A stretch of 64,000 bases of DNA from Engraulis encrasicolus. Lineage: Eukaryota > Chordata > Actinopteri > Clupeiformes > Engraulidae. Below are positions 61,523 through 64,000 of this stretch, one piece after another; positions within the stretch are counted from its first letter, which is position 1; each line of letters opens with the position of its first letter. A model generated the notes under the pieces. The model saw only the letters and a list, made by a program, of their open reading frames with translations, ran no database searches and was not told the origin of the DNA. The DNA lies in the NCBI RefSeq assembly GCF_034702125.1, contig NC_085880.1:8474677-8538676 (forward strand), written 5' to 3'. Both the position numbers and the translations under genes were made by a program.

Positions 61523-61700
61523 TTAATATCACCTAAAGTCGCAGCGGTTCTCTTACCGGAGCACATAGTCAGTGAGGGGGCGACTAGCCATCAACGTACA
61601 CGTCCGTCACAGCACACATCTGGATGTTTGGACAGTCAATTATGTATAGTTCCTATGCAAGATCTTTGCTTTGCTAACCATACAATTGCCATGTACTGAA

Positions 61701-61736
61701 TTTGTTTGTTTGTTTGTTTGTTTGTTCATTTGTTTG
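61701..61736. repeat. (TTTG)n
   Basis: About seven TTTG tetramers and a degenerate tail. Confidence 0.85.
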
Positions 61737-61885
61737 TCTATTTCATTGTTTGTTTCAGAGTTACTGAAAAAGTTCAATATCTACAGTAAATATGCAGAGC
61801 CCAAAATGGTAAGGATCTTGATTTAATGACCAAGTATTAATCTGTCACTTTCTAAGACCCTGGGTAATGTCATAGTAAAGTTATA

Positions 61886-62187
61886 GGGCAGTCATGGGTA
61901 AGCGGTTAGGGCGTCACTTGTTGCCCAAAGGTTGCCGGTTCGACTCCTGACCTGCCAGGTTGGTGGGGGGAGTAATTAACCAGTGTTCTCCCCCATCCTC
62001 CTCCATGACTGAGGTACCCTGAGCATGGTACCGTCCCGCCGCACTGCTCCCTAGGGGCGCCATTGAGGACTGCCCCTTGAGGCATAAATGCAATTTCGTT
62101 GTGTGCAGTGTGCAGTGTTCACTTGTGTGCTGTGGAGTGCTGTGTCACAATGACAATGGGAGTTGGAGTTTCCCAATGGGCTTTCAC
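61886..62187 (+). mobile_element. tRNA-derived SINE, full-length-like copy
   Basis: Begins GGGCAGTCATGGGTAAGCGG (A-box-like TGGGTAAGCGG), with B box GGTTCGACTCC at 61,938-61,948, a body (AATTAACCAGTG...CCATGACTGAGGTACC) and a 3' part ending GGGCTTTCAC. It is the best copy of the family also seen at 21,397 and 23,895. The spacing of A and B boxes is that of a pol III promoter. Confidence 0.85.
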
Positions 62188-62471
62188 TTTTTCACATCAT
62201 ACAATACATACACTACATATTGAGTGGTCAGCAGGCCCGAGGCTAAGTCTCCGAAATGCCCTTGCAGCTGCTGCTCTTGCACCCGCAGTAGAACATTTCC
62301 CCCCCAAAAAATTGCCATAAAAATATGAGCCACCTAGAGAGGTAAATATGCCTTGACTCATTTAGGACGAGATGTGCAGGATAATTAACATGGAGGACAA
62401 ACAGACCTCTGCCCCCGGGCTTCATACTAATGACAACACTGTCACACTGTCACGCAGTCAGAGGGGGCCCT

Positions 62472-62473
<2 letters not shown>

Positions 62474-62554
<81 letters not shown>
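62474..62554. repeat. (GT)n microsatellite
   Basis: About 40 uninterrupted GT units. Confidence 0.97.
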
Positions 62555-62556
<2 letters not shown>

Positions 62557-63469
62557 TGTAAAATCAGACAGCATACTGAGTTGACCACCCTAGCTGGGAA
62601 TAAATCAGTGTCTCACGGCTGTAGCCCTTCTGCACAATAGAAAGTGACATGGATATTAACAATGTTTCTTTTTTAAGCACACAGGCCTCCATATTGCATT
62701 GCGTGGCATTCAGATTTGCATGCGGCTCAGTGTGTCTTGTCTCTCTGTCTGGTGTGTTATCTTTATTTTTTGTTAGTCTGCTCAAGTTTCAATTGAGCTG
62801 CTAAGCGAAGATTTTGTTCATGTGAAAATACTGCCTTGGGATAAAAATGAACAAACAAACAGGCAAACTAACAAACAAACAAATGAATACATAAAATAAG
62901 GAGGCTTTATATTATGGAGTGTCTCTTGTTGCTTTTGCAGCACAGTGGAGTCTACAGTATGGAGACGTAATTACATCCCTCCCTCTATCCCTCTCTCCTT
63001 CCTTCCCTTCCTCTCTGCCTTCCCTCCTTCCTTCCTTTCTCACCTCACCAAGAATGACAAAAAGAAAAGAACAGGAAAAGAAAAGGAAAAGGAAAAAAAG
63101 TCATATTATGCAAGAATACAAGGGCACGTAATATATCAAGGTGGCAAAGTCATACACGAGGAAGACGGAAAAAAAAAAAGTCTGCTCATTTCCCCAAAGG
63201 TAGAGCTACCGCTGCCGGCAGAGGTTAATGTTGGCACTTCATCACAGCTGCGGATGTTTATGTTTATTCAAATTTAATGGCTTAGCAGCCGGGATAAACA
63301 GCGAAAAGGGGAAGACTGTCTATTCATCAGAGTAAAAATATATTCCTGTGGCATGGTTGGGCTCTGAACGCCTCGATCTGTCGGTTCAGTTCGTTTCTGT
63401 CTACACATCCGCAGGCAGCGTAGGCTGGTCCTTTTAACCTTTGAGGCCGATTGCAGCCTGATCAAATCC
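62555..63469. other. 0.9 kb unannotated
   Basis: An (AAAC)n patch (62,850-62,882), a CCTT-rich pyrimidine patch (62,976-63,045) and a GAAAA patch follow each other. The stretch 63,190-63,420 is complex and repeat-free, a possible non-coding conserved block, but unproven. Confidence 0.4.
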
Positions 63470-63474
63470 CTCTC

Positions 63475-63530
<56 letters not shown>
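63470..63530. repeat. (CT)n microsatellite
   Basis: About 30 CT units with one CC interruption. Confidence 0.96.
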
Positions 63531-63534
<4 letters not shown>

Positions 63535-63619
63535 ACGAACACAAAGTCAAAAGGACACCATGGGAGGAGCGTAACAGCATGTGGAGACCGGTGATTAAGG
63601 AAATCACGGAAACAGTGTG

Positions 63620-63835
63620 TGTTCCACCTCCCATCCGCCCTACCCCCACCTCCCATCCCCCTCCTCCTACTCCAAAACCCCCTGCTCGCCTCACCTCCCT
63701 CTCCACCTCCTCTACCTGCTCCCACCACCTCCTTCACCTGCGCCCTCCTTCCCTCCCCCCACATACCACCTCCCTCTTCCTCCTCCTACCCACAAACCCC
63801 CTGCTCGCCTCACCTCACCTCCCTCTCCACCTCCA
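63620..63835. repeat. C-rich minisatellite, 119-bp period
   Basis: AAACCCCCTGCTCGCCTCACC occurs at 63,675 and 63,794, with TCCTCCTAC before and CTCCCTCTCCACCTCC after both, i.e. two units of ~119 bp of CCT/CCA-rich sequence. Pro/Ser-rich frames over it are compositional. The last 165 bases of the window show no further feature. Confidence 0.8.
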
Positions 63836-64000
63836 GTCCCTGCAAGCCGCCTCCACTGTCAGGCTGTCCATCCTGCACCCTGCCTTGGGGACACTGGTGT
63901 CCCTTTGCTGTCCCCTTGCTGTCCCCCTGGCTGCAGCTCCACTTATCCCAATGTGGAGGTTGTATAGACGGCTGATGGTGATGTTTAGGGACGAGGAGGA

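Larger units (their letters stand above)
53150..61611 (+). mobile_element. BEL/Pao LTR retrotransposon, defective, 8.46 kb
   Basis: Two LTRs starting TGTGGAAAAC and ending CGTCCGTCACA enclose a gag-protease ORF and pol remnants. A 5-bp duplication GCACA flanks it (53,145-53,149 and 61,612-61,616). By hand, LTRs differ at roughly 30 of ~1,050 positions, so it is not recent. Reverse transcriptase and integrase core are deleted. Two later insertions, a hAT element in pol and a piggyBac-like MITE in the 3' LTR, have their own duplications. It cannot move by itself. Confidence 0.93.
59730..61611 (+). repeat. 3' LTR of the BEL element, split by a MITE
   Basis: 1,882 bp including an 811-bp MITE and one copy of its TTAA; the remaining ~1,067 bp aligns with the 5' LTR plus a ~19-bp CA-rich insertion near 60,580. 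Confidence 0.95.

Overview
This is nuclear DNA from an animal, most likely a teleost fish. The evidence is the mix of repeats: a BEL/Pao LTR retrotransposon, L2/CR1-like LINE 3' ends, tRNA-derived SINEs, many small hAT elements with 8-bp target duplications, TTAA-inserting piggyBac-like and Kolobok-like elements, and an extreme load of (GT)n, (CT)n and GGAGA-type arrays. The exact lineage cannot be fixed by eye. I see no convincing host protein-coding exon, rRNA gene or functional tRNA gene. Almost every long open frame is either a microsatellite translation (Cys-Val, Thr-His, Ser-Leu or Arg-Glu strings) or part of a transposable element.

Layout. Positions 1-31,000 are dominated by simple repeats, several with higher-order duplication (1,102-1,501; 1,992-2,424; 6,901-7,464; 7,841-8,572; 24,811-25,183; 29,302-30,963). 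Between them lie apparently unique stretches (8.6-11.7, 15.1-19.6, 19.8-22.6 kb), small hAT elements (5,091; 19,631; 22,631; 26,889; 29,012), two SINE copies, a LINE 3' end (12,367-13,111) and one copy of a 1.7-kb compound repeat (13,311-15,057). A piggyBac-like MITE sits at the edge of a 27-bp-arm palindrome (25,662-25,977).

Positions 31,674-61,611 are four large mobile elements almost end to end, each with its own termini and target duplication. (1) 31,674-38,021 is an unclassified 6.3-kb element with 252-bp inverted repeats built of CCCATAACGTAATAA units and a 7-bp duplication; it carries several nested repeats. (2) 38,366-43,463 is a 5.1-kb element with ~565-bp inverted repeats flanked by CCC, holding a decayed ORF with a PIN/XPG-nuclease-like segment and a Cys-rich tail (Academ-like candidate), interrupted by a LINE. 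(3) 44,169-49,161 is a TTAA-flanked, AGG-starting Kolobok-like element with relics of a P2X7-C-terminus-like Cys domain. (4) 53,150-61,611 is a BEL/Pao element with 5-bp duplication GCACA, a tRNA-Tyr-type primer site and an intact gag-protease frame. Its reverse transcriptase and integrase core are deleted, a hAT element is inserted in pol, and a piggyBac-like MITE sits in the 3' LTR.

The genes do not form a host pathway. The biology here is layered transposition: in many cases the order of insertion can be read from nested target duplications and from paralogous 'empty' sites inside the same window. The last 2.4 kb holds a SINE, GT/CT arrays and a C-rich minisatellite.
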